Positions 52,869 to 63,139 of a DNA stretch of 64,000 nt are shown one piece after another. The stretch's first letter is position 1. Each line of letters opens with the position of its first letter. The stretch is taken from contig JASPKZ010007286.1 in NCBI GenBank assembly GCA_030220185.1, forward strand, positions 1,240,001-1,304,000, in the 5' to 3' direction. Source of the DNA: Diploptera punctata (lineage: Eukaryota; Arthropoda; Insecta; Blattodea; Blaberidae). The notes beneath the pieces are model-generated. The model worked only from the letters and a program-made list of their open reading frames with translations. It was not told the origin of the DNA and searched no databases. The translations under genes were made by a program, and so were the position numbers.

Positions 52869-53058
52869 TTGGTGGGTGGCACAACGGATGAGACTGAACA
52901 TTATCACAGTATTAGTGGAACAATAAAGACAGAAGGAGGTAGTGTGCAGCTGTTGATCAGCAGTAGTGATGGATCCAGTATTACTTACAGCCTTGACCCA
53001 AGCCAGGCTGGTTATGTGGAACAGTTGGACAATGTGCTAGACACTTTCAAGTCACAAG
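52869..53058 (+). CDS. Unrecognised gene, internal exon
   Basis: The acceptor GGTTTGTTTTCCAG at 52855-52868 is followed by 63 open codons beginning LVGGTTDETEHYHSISG and running through QLLISSSDGSSITYSL to FKSQ. The donor is CAAG|GTATTT at 53059, in phase 1, which joins exactly to the exon at 58669. The peptide has an alternating hydrophobic pattern (SVQLLISSSDGSSITYSL) that looks like beta structure, then an acidic amphipathic stretch (YVEQLDNVLDTFKSQ). I do not recognise the fold. The upstream side must be phase 0: reading it in phase 1 meets a stop after seven codons. Confidence 0.7.
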
Positions 53059-53460
53059 GTATTTAACTCATGCTCCAAATGGGAGTTAATGACCAATCAC
53101 ATTTCAATGAATTTTGTTTTACAACCAATCACAGTCATGTTTCGCCTAAAATTTACCAACTAAAGTTTATCATAATAAAGAAAGCACCTCCTTTTTAACA
53201 TTCTGAATAGGTCATAGCATTATGTTGCAGTGACTGACTCTCTAAGAAATACGGCTACCAGATTGTATATATAATGCATGAATGTCAACATAAAGCACAT
53301 AAGAGAGATAATATAAAAACATTGTAACAATTGATTAACCACAAAAAAAAAAGAAACCACTGTTTGCACTTTCTTAAACAAATTATTTTCCAGGAAACGA
53401 CGCAGTAAAATATAATTGACATATTTACATCATAGGACATCAGAAATTAATTAATACCTA
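53059..53460 (+). repeat. R4 repeat copy
   Basis: TTTAACTCATGCTCCAAATG, CCAATCACATTTCAATGAAT and GAAAGCACCTCC match 32590-32730 (inverse) and 54660-54740. Confidence 0.6.
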
Positions 53461-53462
53461 TA

Positions 53463-54085
53463 AAGTTGTATTTAATTAATGTTGGGAAGTAAACATTATG
53501 AGGTATAATCATTAAGAATCATCGGAGAACATATTGTTTAAATAACTCACCTCATAGGATTCATGCTTCCATGATATCGCGATTTCAAACATAATCATGT
53601 TCATCGTCAGCCATAACTCCGACTGTTGAAATTCTTCGGCCGTCAACTATTCTATTGTCGCCATCTTCAGTGCTGCTATCTATGGTTGAATTTATGAACT
53701 TCGAAATCAATGTAATTTCGTTAGGGATATCAAAATTCATTGATCTATTTTTGTTTTTCTGAATGTATATTTTTTCCCAAACCTTTGGAAACCTTTGGAA
53801 TTGACAGTTTGGGAAAAAATATACATTCAGAAAAACAAAAATAGATCAATGAATTTTGATATCCCTAACGAAATTACATTGATTTCGAAGTTCATAAATT
53901 CAACCATAGATAGCAGCACTGAAGATGGCGACAATAGAATAGTTGACGGCCGAAGAATTTCAACAGTCGGAGTTATGGCTGACGATGAACATGATTATGT
54001 TTAAAATCGCGATATCATGGAAGCATGAATCCTATGAGGTGAGTTATTTAAACAATATGTTCTCCGATGATTCTTAACCTATAAA
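53463..54085. mobile_element. Long PLE foldback with about 285-bp arms
   Basis: Arms about 53495-53782 and 53800-54080, mirror images with few differences, including the coding tail (LTVWEKIYIQKNKNRSMNFD, NEITLISKFINSTIDSS). Minus ribozyme at 53565-53612 has a full core (CTGACGA, GAAA, ATCGCGAT, A17); the plus one (53974-54028) has lost G12 (TAAAATCGCGAT). Confidence 0.85.
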
Positions 54086-54790
54086 GTTGGTTATAAATTT
54101 CTCCACTAGGGTGCATTCTTACAACATTGCGATCTTTTGGCAATAAATAATATGATCTGGTTGCAGTGATCGAACAAAAGAAGCAAATGAAGCGTACCAA
54201 TCGTTTCTCATTTGTTTTCAAACATTGCCGTTTACATTAAATATATCATCATCATCATGAACAAATTCGTTTTAGGCCATGTGGCCTGTACGGTAAACCT
54301 AGCGAAGATGGTCTTGATCTTTCCACCGATGTTTTGGTCTTCCTTGGTCCCTATGTCCAGTTGGGGTATATTGGAATGCCAATTTTGGAAGTCTATTTCT
54401 TGCCATTCTTCTCAGATGATTTTTCCATTCTTGTTGGTATTTTGGATATCTTCATTTAAACTTGCTACATATATATATATATATATTAAAATAACTATAG
54501 TTAAATAATGATTTGTGAGTAAACAGCTTAATTTTATTTGTTAAATAGTCCTAACAAATGCCACTCTTGATTTCCAAATTATGTAGATAAATTCACTCTT
54601 CACTTCGTGAGTCGTGAATTTATTGGTAATTTGGAAATCACTTGTGGCATTACTTATGACTATTTAACTCATGCCCCAAATGGGAATCAATGACCAATCA
54701 CATTTCAATGAATTTTGTTTTACAACCAATGACAATCGTGTTTCACCTCAGTCTTTACCGAATTCTCTTAACCACCCCTGCTTTCTACAT
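54086..54790 (-). repeat. R4 repeat copy and flanks
   Basis: 54100-54240 and 54540-54760 match R4 copies (CTAGGGTGCATTCTTACAAC; GATTTCCAAATTATGTAG). A TA repeat lies at 54466-54484. Confidence 0.55.
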
Positions 54791-54884
54791 CAGTTCTACA
54801 TCCCAGGATGATTTTTGACTTCCCTCACAATGTTCCTTCATTAATCTCTCTTCATCACTTTTTTCTCTTCTTCTTCTTCTTCCT

Positions 54885-55505
54885 TCCAAGAATTAGGTCA
54901 AGGCCTGTTACGATCCTATAGAAAATTTTCCCTCTAGCGTTTCATAGGACGGCCCAGAGATCTTTGTCCTCTTGGTATACAATTGTAATCAGCTTTGGGG
55001 ATCCGATTTGAACTCAATTTTTTCAAGGTGAAGTTTCCAATTTTGTTGGTACTTATTAAGTTATGTAGATAGGAAATAACACTATGAGGTTTTTTAATAT
55101 TAATATTATTCGTTTTTAAACACCTTAATGATGGACAAATTACATTTGAAAATAAAAGGCGTATATTTTTCTTTTCAAATATAATTTTTTAATATTGTTT
55201 ATTTTTTATTTCACTCACCTCATACTTCATAACTCCTAGCATACCCAGGGTTTCATCACATCCTTTGTGACACAGCATTGAGAATGTCACAAAGGATGTG
55301 ATGAAACCCTGGGTATGCTAGGAGTTATGAAGTATGAGGTGAGTGAAATAAAAAATAAACAATATTAGTTGGTACTGTTTAATATATTCCAAAATTGGTG
55401 TAGTCTTCAATTTTTTTAACATATCGGTATTCCTTTTCCAATCCCATCTGGTGTAACCCGCTGTTCTGCGCATGAATCTCATTTCACAAGCCGTTATTCT
55501 GCTTT
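54885..55505 (-). mobile_element. LINE-A fragment interrupted by a PLE foldback
   Basis: Minus-strand LINE-A C-terminal sequence from its TTC-rich tail (54885) to 55044, continuing at 55377-55505. The interruption (55054-55367) is a PLE foldback flanked by GTTGGTACT. Several indels break the frame. Confidence 0.8.
55054..55367. mobile_element. PLE foldback, 314 bp, 9-bp duplication
   Basis: GTTGGTACT at 55045-55053 and 55368-55376, inside LINE-A. Starts with GATAGGAAATAACACTATGA; arms CACTCACCTCATACTTCATA and inverse; ribozyme-like motif 55276-55322 (stem II GTCAC.../GTGAT, GAAA, ACCCTGGGT, A17). A decayed SINE scrap lies at 55120-55190. Confidence 0.85.
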
Positions 55506-55723
55506 AATGTTTTTTCATTTTTTTTTTTTTTTCCATTTCCTAAATTGCATTTTATCAAGGTCACTTTCTAGTTCTTGTATCCACTTTTCTTGGTCTACTC
55601 ATACCTCTTCTTCTACTTCCAAACATTGGACACTATTTAAAATTTTTTACCCAAACATTCACATACACACATATGCAAATATATTTATTTAATAATTGAT
55701 CTGCAAAACTAAGTGCTGAAGTA

Positions 55724-56200
55724 ATGGCAAATCCTTCAGATAAGTTTTCCGGAGGTAAAACAGTCCCCTTTTCGGATCTCTGGGTGGAGACATCTGCAGG
55801 ACGTCATATACAGAACATTCTTAAAATTCTCCAATGGAAAGCAGGAGGACTTACACAGAGTAAAAAAACCGAACTACATAAAATCATACAAAACCAAGAT
55901 CTATGTAATAAAGCCAAAGACAAAAAATGGAATATTTTAGTAAAGAAGTCAGATATTATTCCAGAAATTCCACGTAAAACTACTGTAGCAAAATTTAGAC
56001 TGCTTACAGAACATGAATATTTGGTCAAACATTTATATAAAATAGGAATCGGCACGAAATCAAATTGTCCTCTATGCAACAAAGATGAAGAAATGAACGA
56101 AGAACATCTACCAAACTGTGAAGTATTACCTGTTGGATCCACCATAGAGAAATATTAGAGAACAAGAATGCTAATGGCTTCGTTGCCAAGGCACAGCATT
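55724..56200 (+). mobile_element. Internally deleted LINE-H derivative: endonuclease start joined to RNase H end
   Basis: The 144-codon frame begins with 5' LINE sequence (NILKILQWKAGGLTQSKKTE, which resembles the start of an APE-type endonuclease where LQWNAGG is usual) and then passes directly to the RNase H C-terminal tail (TVAKFRLLTEHEYLVKHLYK, NCPLCNKDEEMNEEHL, a CCHC-like end). All of RT and most of the endonuclease are deleted in frame. The end (TGTTGGATCCACCATAGAG) is found inverted at about 20160. Confidence 0.65.
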
Positions 56201-56209
56201 TGAAAACAA

Positions 56210-56330
56210 CAACATGGTCATAATGTCGGTTAAAATTGGAAGGGTTGTTTTCTTTTGAAAACTGCAGTTCTCGTGTTTAAGAAAACACAAACTATGAGGT
56301 AAGATATTAAAAATGACTCATACTTCATGA
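56210..56330 (+). mobile_element. PLE end remnant
   Basis: ATAATGTCGGTTAAAATTGG, TTTTGAAAACTGCAGTTCTC and TATGAGGTAAGATA. Confidence 0.65.
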
Positions 56331-56569
56331 ACTTGCTTATTGTTTTGACGTGTTTCATGTGTTATTGGGATCACACATTACAGATTTGTCATTAGTTTGA
56401 TCCTTCCGGGAAATTCTCGTATAAGACTTGAAAGCATAATAATAGTCCCTTCGATTGGTTGCTGGCCAAAGGAAGGCAAGACCAGTGATGTGGCTGCCAT
56501 CTTATAGCCTCTGGTCAGGCATTTCTGGAGAAGAAAAGAAAATAAAGGAAAGAAGAAATGATATAAAGA

Positions 56570-56695
56570 AGAATGGTATAATTATATACCAAGAGGACGA
56601 AGATCACTGGGCCGTCCTATGAAACGCTGGAGGGAAAATTTTCTATAGGATCATAACAGGCCTTGGCCTAATACTTGGAAGGAAGAAGAAGAAAA
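56570..56695 (+). mobile_element. LINE-A extreme 3' end
   Basis: Short copy starting ATTATATACCAAGAGGACG and ending in the GGAAGGAAGAAGAAG tail, nearly identical to the end of the 24710 element. Confidence 0.8.
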
Positions 56696-56814
56696 GACAT
56701 TACAGATTTGTGAACACAGAACTAAACTTCATGACTTCCTTTACAAAACAGTCCAATGAATTCCAGGTACCATACATAATTTTTGTTTTATAGAATCTTT
56801 AAATTGTTTAATAA

Positions 56815-56995
56815 AGTAAGTTTGGTCTGCCATCCATCTTACCTCATATTTTGTTGTTTCTTGTAAAGACATGTTTTCAAAGCATCTCTGCTCCATCATC
56901 AGTTGGTACAGACTCTGTAAAATATGAGGTAAGATGACGACAGACCCAACTTATTTATTAAGTAGAACCTCGTAATGTTATTCCTATTGTATTCT
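56815..56995. repeat. PLE foldback with ribozyme candidate
   Basis: Minus (56862-56908): CTGATGA, T, stem II GGAGCA...TGCTTT, GAAA, ACATGT, C17. Arms ATCTTACCTCATATTTTG and inverse; terminal GAACCTCGTAATGTTATTCC. Confidence 0.7.
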
Positions 56996-57087
56996 CATAA
57001 TTCAAATTGTTTACTTTTTTTTGTAGTAGCCCTGTAAGTTGGAATAAATCTAGACTATGGAAAATTAAAGTAATTATCCATAAAATA

Positions 57088-57800
57088 TTAGACGTGTTGG
57101 TTCATATGACATAATTCTTCATAGAACTCATCCTTGATCTTGTCATCTTTATCTTCTGTGGGAGCATGTACATTTACAATTATAAAATCATGCCGTTTAC
57201 CCTTTAGAATTATGTACGATATCCTGTCACTGACAAACTTAATATCTTGGATAGTGGACAGGATCCTCCTTCTGACTAAAAAACCTGTTCCAAATTCAGG
57301 TCTTTCTGCACCCCCATAGTATAATGCAAAGCTTCCTGATTCCTGACTACCTTCTCCTGGCCACCTAACTTCCTGTAAAGCGACTATATCCACGGGCGAT
57401 TTATCTAATTCCCGCATTAATATCTCTAGTGCCCCGCTATTGTATAAAGTCCTGACATTCCATGTTCCTAGGAACATGTCCCTGTGTTTGAGCCTTTGGC
57501 ATGGGTTCCCTGAAGTAGTCCCCGACCGGAGAACCGAATGGGGGACTATTTGACCTCCAGAAAATTTTACCCCACTTGAACCCATGTCCGTATTTCTTGA
57601 CGGTTGTATTTTTACGGTGAAAGATCATCACTCTTTCGACCAAGGTACTTTTTTCGTCTGGCTTATCACCTTCGACGAGTCTGACATGGGTAACCCTATC
57701 GGCAGCAATGCTACCACTGGTATAGCTCTCGGGATCATTTAAGCACGCAAACCACTCCACCACGACAAGGTAAGGATACCATGAAGGGGGTTCATATGAC
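57088..57800 (-). mobile_element. LINE 5' part with APE-type endonuclease
   Basis: The minus strand encodes MFLGTWNVRTLYNSGALEIL, DIVALQEVRWPGEG (catalytic Glu), and FIIVNVHAPTEDKDD, the standard N-terminal endonuclease of non-LTR retrotransposons. Upstream (57580-57800) an open frame reads THVRLVEGDKPDEKSTLVER and EPMPKAQTQG, probably 5' region of the element. It stops at VDEFYEELCHMNQHV-like sequence without RT. Confidence 0.8.
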
Positions 57801-57829
57801 ATAACATAATCTAATGTCATATAGAGAAT

Positions 57830-58620
57830 ATGGTTGGTTGGTTGGTATCTAATGTCGAGTACTTATAATGAAATCATTCGCTCTCTTGCACTCCAATATT
57901 TAGCAGAAAGGCTGGTCTCTTCTACAAAAGCTGGACAACGGAGGAGATGGTTTCTTTCCATATCTTCATTTAAATTGCAAAAAGGGCATTTAGGTGAATC
58001 TGTTATGCCAATTCTGTGTAGGTATTTATTCAAGCAGTCATGTCCCGTTAGCAGTCTGAATGTTGCTACTGCAGATTTTCTTTGTAATGTAGTAATGTCA
58101 TAAACTTGTAGATTTTCCCATTCCTTTCCAGATGTTTTGGTGGTGTATTCTTCTCTAAGTTTATTGTTGTATTTATTTGAGATAATTCTTTTGATAGAGT
58201 GAAAGGAAACTGGAGTAGAAGTTGGGTTTGAAACAATTTTGCTACCCTTCTTGGCCAGAAAATCGGCTATTTCATTGCCTGTCACTCCACAATGGGCCGG
58301 AATCCATTGAAGTACAACTTTTTTATGTAGATGGGATCACTGTTTTATCATTTTGTGACATTCGATAATTTTGATGCTTTTGGGTGTTGTGTCTCGTGTT
58401 ATAGCGAGAATGGCTGCTTTGGAGTCACATAGAATTACAACTTTTGTAAATTTTTGGATGTGATGTAAAAGATTTTGTAAACTTAAGAAAATTGCTAGAA
58501 TTTCGCCATCAAAGTTTGTTGAATTTGTGTTTAGTTTACGATAAAAGGAAAAAAGTGGACATACTGCACCAGCACCAGTGCCACCGTCATTTGGTAAGCT
58601 GGCCGTCTGTAAAAATATGT
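57830..58620 (-). mobile_element. LINE-H RNase H domain and 3' end
   Basis: The minus strand encodes an RNase H-like domain: TGAGAVCPLFSFYRKL, FDGEILAIFLSLQNLL (catalytic Glu), VVILCDSKAAILA (Asp) and LQWIPAHCGVTGNEIADF (His/Asn/Asp), then the tail with CPFCNLNEDMERNHLLRC. One stop interrupts at about 58320-58340. The end at 57832 is a GGTTGGTT repeat. Non-LTR elements with this architecture belong to I/R1/Jockey-related clades. Confidence 0.8.
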
Positions 58621-58668
58621 ATCCATTCAGGAGAGAATATATTTAACTTGTAAAAAATGTATGTGCAG

Positions 58669-58854
58669 GTCTAGTAATTGAGGAAGGTGAGGGAGGAGAT
58701 TTAAGAGTTCGGCACGCTGTTTCAAGAGATCATGCCACGTTACCTATGGATGTTACATTGAATGTTACAACTGAACAACAACGCGACTTGATTGAGGCTG
58801 AACTATTGGGAACTCAAGTGAATGGAGCCATTGAGTCACAAGTCCGAAGATTAG
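58669..58854 (+). CDS. Unrecognised gene, internal exon
   Basis: The acceptor TATGTGCAG is followed by a phase-1 exon that reads GLVIEEGEGGDLRVRHAV and continues to IESQVRRL. It ends at TTAG|GTAAGA in phase 1. Joined to 52869-53058 it gives a continuous frame across the junction (...KSQ-G-LVIEEG...). The middle part (VTLNVTTEQQRDLIEAELL) looks like a strand followed by a helix. The exon sits between LINE remnants upstream and a SINE fragment downstream. Phase agreement on both sides, consensus splice sites and non-repetitive content make this a confident exon of an unidentified protein. Confidence 0.75.
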
Positions 58855-58894
58855 GTAAGATTTTTCTGTATTTTATTTGAGAATTGATGTTTTT

Positions 58895-58955
58895 ATTATT
58901 TTTTAACACTTCTCACTGAAGGATAAATTATATTTGAAGAGAAAAATTTTCTCGG
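58895..58955 (-). mobile_element. SINE-1 scrap
   Basis: ACACTTCTCACTGAAGGATA and TTTGAAGAGAAAAATTTTC only; the tRNA body is missing. It is 40 bases after the donor of the exon ending 58854. Confidence 0.7.
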
Positions 58956-59464
58956 TCATGGCTATCTTAAGGCCTTCGAATTGTATCATTTCGATGGATA
59001 CAGAAAATCTGTCTGCCCTTGTTTTCTATATGTAATCCAGGAGAACTCTTTCTAACTGGATATTTCGCTTTCTTTCCATGGAAAGATTGTCGATATTGTG
59101 ATGTATTTTCAAGTGCATGTTTTGTTCACACATTTTTTTCGTCCACATCAAACTTTCTTCCTGCTGTCCTATTTCCCTGTTCTGCTGCATAGCGCACCAC
59201 TTGTAGCTTGAATTTGGATGTATAACTTGCTCTGGACCGACCCATATTTACACGCAGTGAACAGGAATGACAATGTATACCATACCTTACAACTGACCGT
59301 CCCTTTTACCCTTGTGTTAACGACTGAGCCGCAATCCGAATGTACCGTTACATAGCCGGCAAAAAGAAGCTTTGGAATTTACAACATTGCCAGATTTAAA
59401 AAATGGTGTAGGACTACTTCTGTCTTTTGCACTGCTTCTTAATGAAAATATAAGACAAATATTT

Positions 59465-59830
59465 TTTCAATGAAAGATAAATTATATTTGAAGAGAAAAA
59501 TTTTTGCCTAGACCGAGACTCGAACCCGGGACCTTTGGCTTGCCGGGCCAAATGCTCTATCAACTGAGCTACCGAGGCGAGTTGCGATCTAGACGCAAAT
59601 TTTTCTCTTATATACGTTGTAATTCCCTCTCACCAAATGCTACGTATATAAGAGAAAAATTTGCATCTAGATCGCAACTCGCCTCGGTAGCTCAGTTGGT
59701 AGAGCATTTGGCCCGGCAAGCCAAAGGTCCCGGGTTCGAGTCTCGGTCTAGGCGAAAATTTTCTCTTCAAATATAATTTATCTTTCATTGAGAAATGTTA
59801 AATTAATAATAAAAACATCATTAGAAGCCT
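59465..59830. mobile_element. Inverted pair of SINE-1 modules
   Basis: Minus 59480-59635 and plus 59640-59775, tail to tail without linker, 120 bases before the acceptor of the exon at 59949. Confidence 0.85.
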
Positions 59831-59948
59831 TACTAACAAATATTTTTTCCCCAATTTATTATCGCAAAACTTGGATGAGCTTATACATGCGTAAATATGG
59901 TATTAACTTTGTGAAGATGAAGGTCTCATGCCAGCTGTTTCCTTCCAG

Positions 59949-60167
59949 ATGATCCATTATTAAGTGACGATATAGACATAAATTTAGGAGTTCCTGCTTC
60001 AGAACTTAAGGTAGCTGTTGCCGACAACTATGCAAATATTCTGTTAGATAGCCAGACAGTAGTGGAAGAACCTGAAACAATTCTACCAAGAAGATCGAAG
60101 CGTCATCAACTGTCCAATTCACACCAGGAAATAATTTCAGAATGCAAGGTTGACACTAAAAGTTTCT
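59949..60167 (+). CDS. Unrecognised gene, last exon visible in the window
   Basis: The acceptor TTTCCTTCCAG leads into a phase-1 exon reading DDPLLSDDIDINLGV and ending KVDTKSF, with a perfect donor T|GTAAGT at 60168. The peptide is acidic at the start and has a basic cluster, PRRSKRHQ, near residue 55 that could act as a nuclear localisation signal. No stop codon is reached, so the gene continues 3' of this exon; the remaining 3.8 kb of window shows no further exon I can support. The regular phase-1 junctions (52869, 58669, 59949) tie these exons into one transcript. Confidence 0.7.
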
Positions 60168-62334
60168 GTAAGTATAACTTATGTTACCTATTACATTATA
60201 TTAATACTTAAAAGGAGTTAACTATTTTTATTAAAGAGAGTTATTTTTTTCCATTTATTGAAAATTTGTTTTATAATGTCCACATTTAGGATCATTTAAC
60301 CTATAGTGATTATTGTTTTACACTAGAGAGTGCACCGTGTAGGTGCTGGATCAAACAGTTATTGTTGATAACTATTTTGATTGGAAAGCATAGATTGTTC
60401 AAATTGTGACATCTTTGCCCAGGCCCATAGAGGCAAAGAGGAATTCAACTTTCTTTACTCAGTTCTCCCAATATGTAATGTTTACTGACTTATAAAATAC
60501 AATCGTGGAAGCTTTGGGATAAAGGAACTAACACACGCTTGAGCAAGCTTTTGGATTTTGACTTTGATATCTGACTTATGTTAACTACTGAATGAATAGG
60601 CATAGAGTAAGTAAAAAAGCACAACTAAAGCTTTTAATGCGAGTCAAAATATATATTCAGATGTAATATAAAGATAAATAAATAAATATTCAATTTACAA
60701 AGAAAAGAAATCATAGTAGATCATCTATACAAAAAGAAAATATGATATAAATCAACATACATACATACATACATTATCACTCACTCTAGTCCAGCCTCGG
60801 GTTGGGGGAATACTGTCCTAGCGTCCCCACCCTGGCTTACTGGACTAGACAAACAAAACCAGCTCTCCTGAGCTGCTCTGGCCAGACTCCAATGGTGACT
60901 GAGTAGATGATGATTCGATGTTACAAAACACAGCTATTTATGAGAGTTCACAGGGAGAGGGGATGCGCGATAGCACAGGGTGCGCACTAGGAAAGGAAAG
61001 AATAGATAGGAAAGCATTTGGCATTTGTTCATAAAGATGACACTCGAGATGGAGACGCGATGACGTATAGTTTGTGCAGTAAGACGTAATTCCTATTTCA
61101 GTACAAGAGTACGTAAGTCTTACGCTGTATTTTGCTCTTGCTACTCATTTTGAGCTACTTAGGGGACATACATGACTCTAAGGATGAAACAATCTGAACA
61201 ACTTGATCCACTTTTATTCAAAATATTGGTGCTTTAAAATTACAATTAATTATATTTAATTTATTAATTTTTAAATTTGAATGCTTAGAATGTTTTTTTT
61301 TATTCAATGCCCCAGGTGGTCGTTTTAGACATTTCTGGCATTCTCTTCTGGCATTGGCATAATTTTAACCCACTTCTGATGTTGGGGCTCCTGGAAGACG
61401 GGGTTACGCTGTCCTGATGATATGAGGGGTGATGATGATAGTGGTGCGCCAGGAGAGTCCTTAAACCTAAGCTTAATCTAAGGCGAATATGAATGATGAC
61501 GATTATAATGACCATATGATGTTCGGGGACTGTTTGGGCCTTAAAGTTTCCTGACATTTGCTTTACAGATGAGGAAAAAACCCGAAAAAAACCTCACCCA
61601 GGAAACTTGTCCCGACCGGGGATCAAACCTGGAAACCTAGGCCTGCTGCATGACAAGGCAGTACGCTATCTCGAGACCACAATTTTAGCAGATTGTATCT
61701 TCATTTTAAATTCAAATTGAGGATAATTTGATATTGTATATTACCTTTGAAATAATAATGTTGGATTTCTTATTTCTGAAGATACAAAATGAAAAGAAAC
61801 TTCATATTTTTCCTTTTAAAATTAAAATTGATAATTAAAGATGACATATTTTTTATTATTGCAGTGATTTAATAACCTGAGTATTTACTTTTTATTTCAA
61901 AGTTATGAAGAAGTATGTATATCTGAAGTGCTATAGAATTTGAGACAGAAATATGTTTATAGTTTAATTTGCCTAAACTATTTTAATTTTTAAGAGCGAG
62001 AGAAATGTGACATTTTTAAATGTTTAATTTAATAGCACAGGTTCTGAATTAGGTGCTAAAATGTATGTCTTTTCTCTTTTAAAGCTGAGGACATTTGGAT
62101 GAATGGGGAAATCAAAAGTAAGAAATAAGTTGAAAATGTATGCTTTAATTTGTTGTTGCTCACATTTAATAATTATTGCTTATTTCCACATATGTAACAC
62201 CATAACACCTGGCATACATTTTACAAGTTTTTCTAATTGTGTTTTGTAATTACAGATAATAATGTCTCATTAATGTTTTATTACATAGTATTCTGCAATT
62301 ACTTTTACCTAATGGTTTATTTTAGGTAGTAACA
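60168..62334. other. 3' intron or flank of the plus-strand gene
   Basis: Contains a repeat near 60755-60930 (ACAT microsatellite then CCAGCCTCGGGTTGGGGGAA, probably a SINE) and SINE family D at 61385-61690. The rest is unassigned AT-rich sequence; I found no exon. Confidence 0.4.
61385..61690 (-). mobile_element. SINE family D
   Basis: GTTTGGGCCTTAAAGTTTCC, GATCAAACCTGGAAACC and TGACAAGGCAGTACGCTATC match 8655-8977. Confidence 0.7.
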
Positions 62335-62715
62335 TTTTCAGGTTCTTTTAATAAAATTTTTGTGAGAATGGGAACATCTTACCTTAAATTAATGTTGAGT
62401 TCTGTTTGAACATGTTTCGATATAATCGTCTATATCGTTGTCAACTTGTCCAGACTGTCAAGTTTCATGTTGTGGACCCTGGATGTCGATATCAGCTCCC
62501 TCCTCCGGTTGGCCGAAGAACCTCTAAACTAGGTCAGCGTTCAGCAGGAATTTCAAAATTCATGACTCTATTTTTGTTGTTCTGAATGAAGATTTTTTTT
62601 TTCACCATTTTGGAAGCTGGGTAAGCTAACAATGATATAGAGGATTATACCGAAACATGTTCAAAAAGAACTCATCATTAATTTGAGGTAAGATGTTCCC
62701 ATTCTCACAAAAACT
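62335..62715. repeat. PLE foldback, diverged ACATGT subfamily
   Basis: TGAGAATGGGAACATCTTAC and inverse form the arms. The loop keeps coding-tail sequence (minus, GISIFKIHD-like, and PEEGADIDIQ-like). Ribozyme-like: AATGATATAGAGGATTATAC then CGAAACATGTTC on plus; core decayed. Confidence 0.65.
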
Positions 62716-62834
62716 TGATTACTTTCATCTGTTAGTTAAAAGCAGAGGATTTTGTATTATCCCATATGTTTGATGTTTGAACATATATACTGCAGTAACA
62801 GACTCTGTTGTTTTAAAGATACAATAGGAAGTAA

Positions 62835-63125
62835 TATTTGAAGAGAAAAATTATACGCTCAGACCGGGACTTGAACCCGGGACCCTTGGTTCTCTAGACC
62901 AAGTGCTCTACCAACTGAGCTACCTGAGCAAGTACCGATCTAAACGCAAATCTTTCTCTATATACATTGTAATTCCCATCCACCAAATGCTGTGAAGCCA
63001 TGCTTCTATCTTGCAAATGGCGGCTCCTTTATTAAGAAGACATATTTGGGAATTATATATTACAGCCAGTACGGCTTTTTCCAAGTTTTTATTATTGATT
63101 TCGTACATCTCAATGATGGATAAAT
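62835..63125 (-). mobile_element. SINE unit, second tRNA type, inverse orientation
   Basis: Inverse of the units that follow: tRNA body (GCTACCTGAGCAAG) and the linker with ATTAAGAAGACATATTTGGG. It forms an inverted pair with the array on its right. Confidence 0.8.
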
Positions 63126-63139
63126 CATATTTGAAGAGA

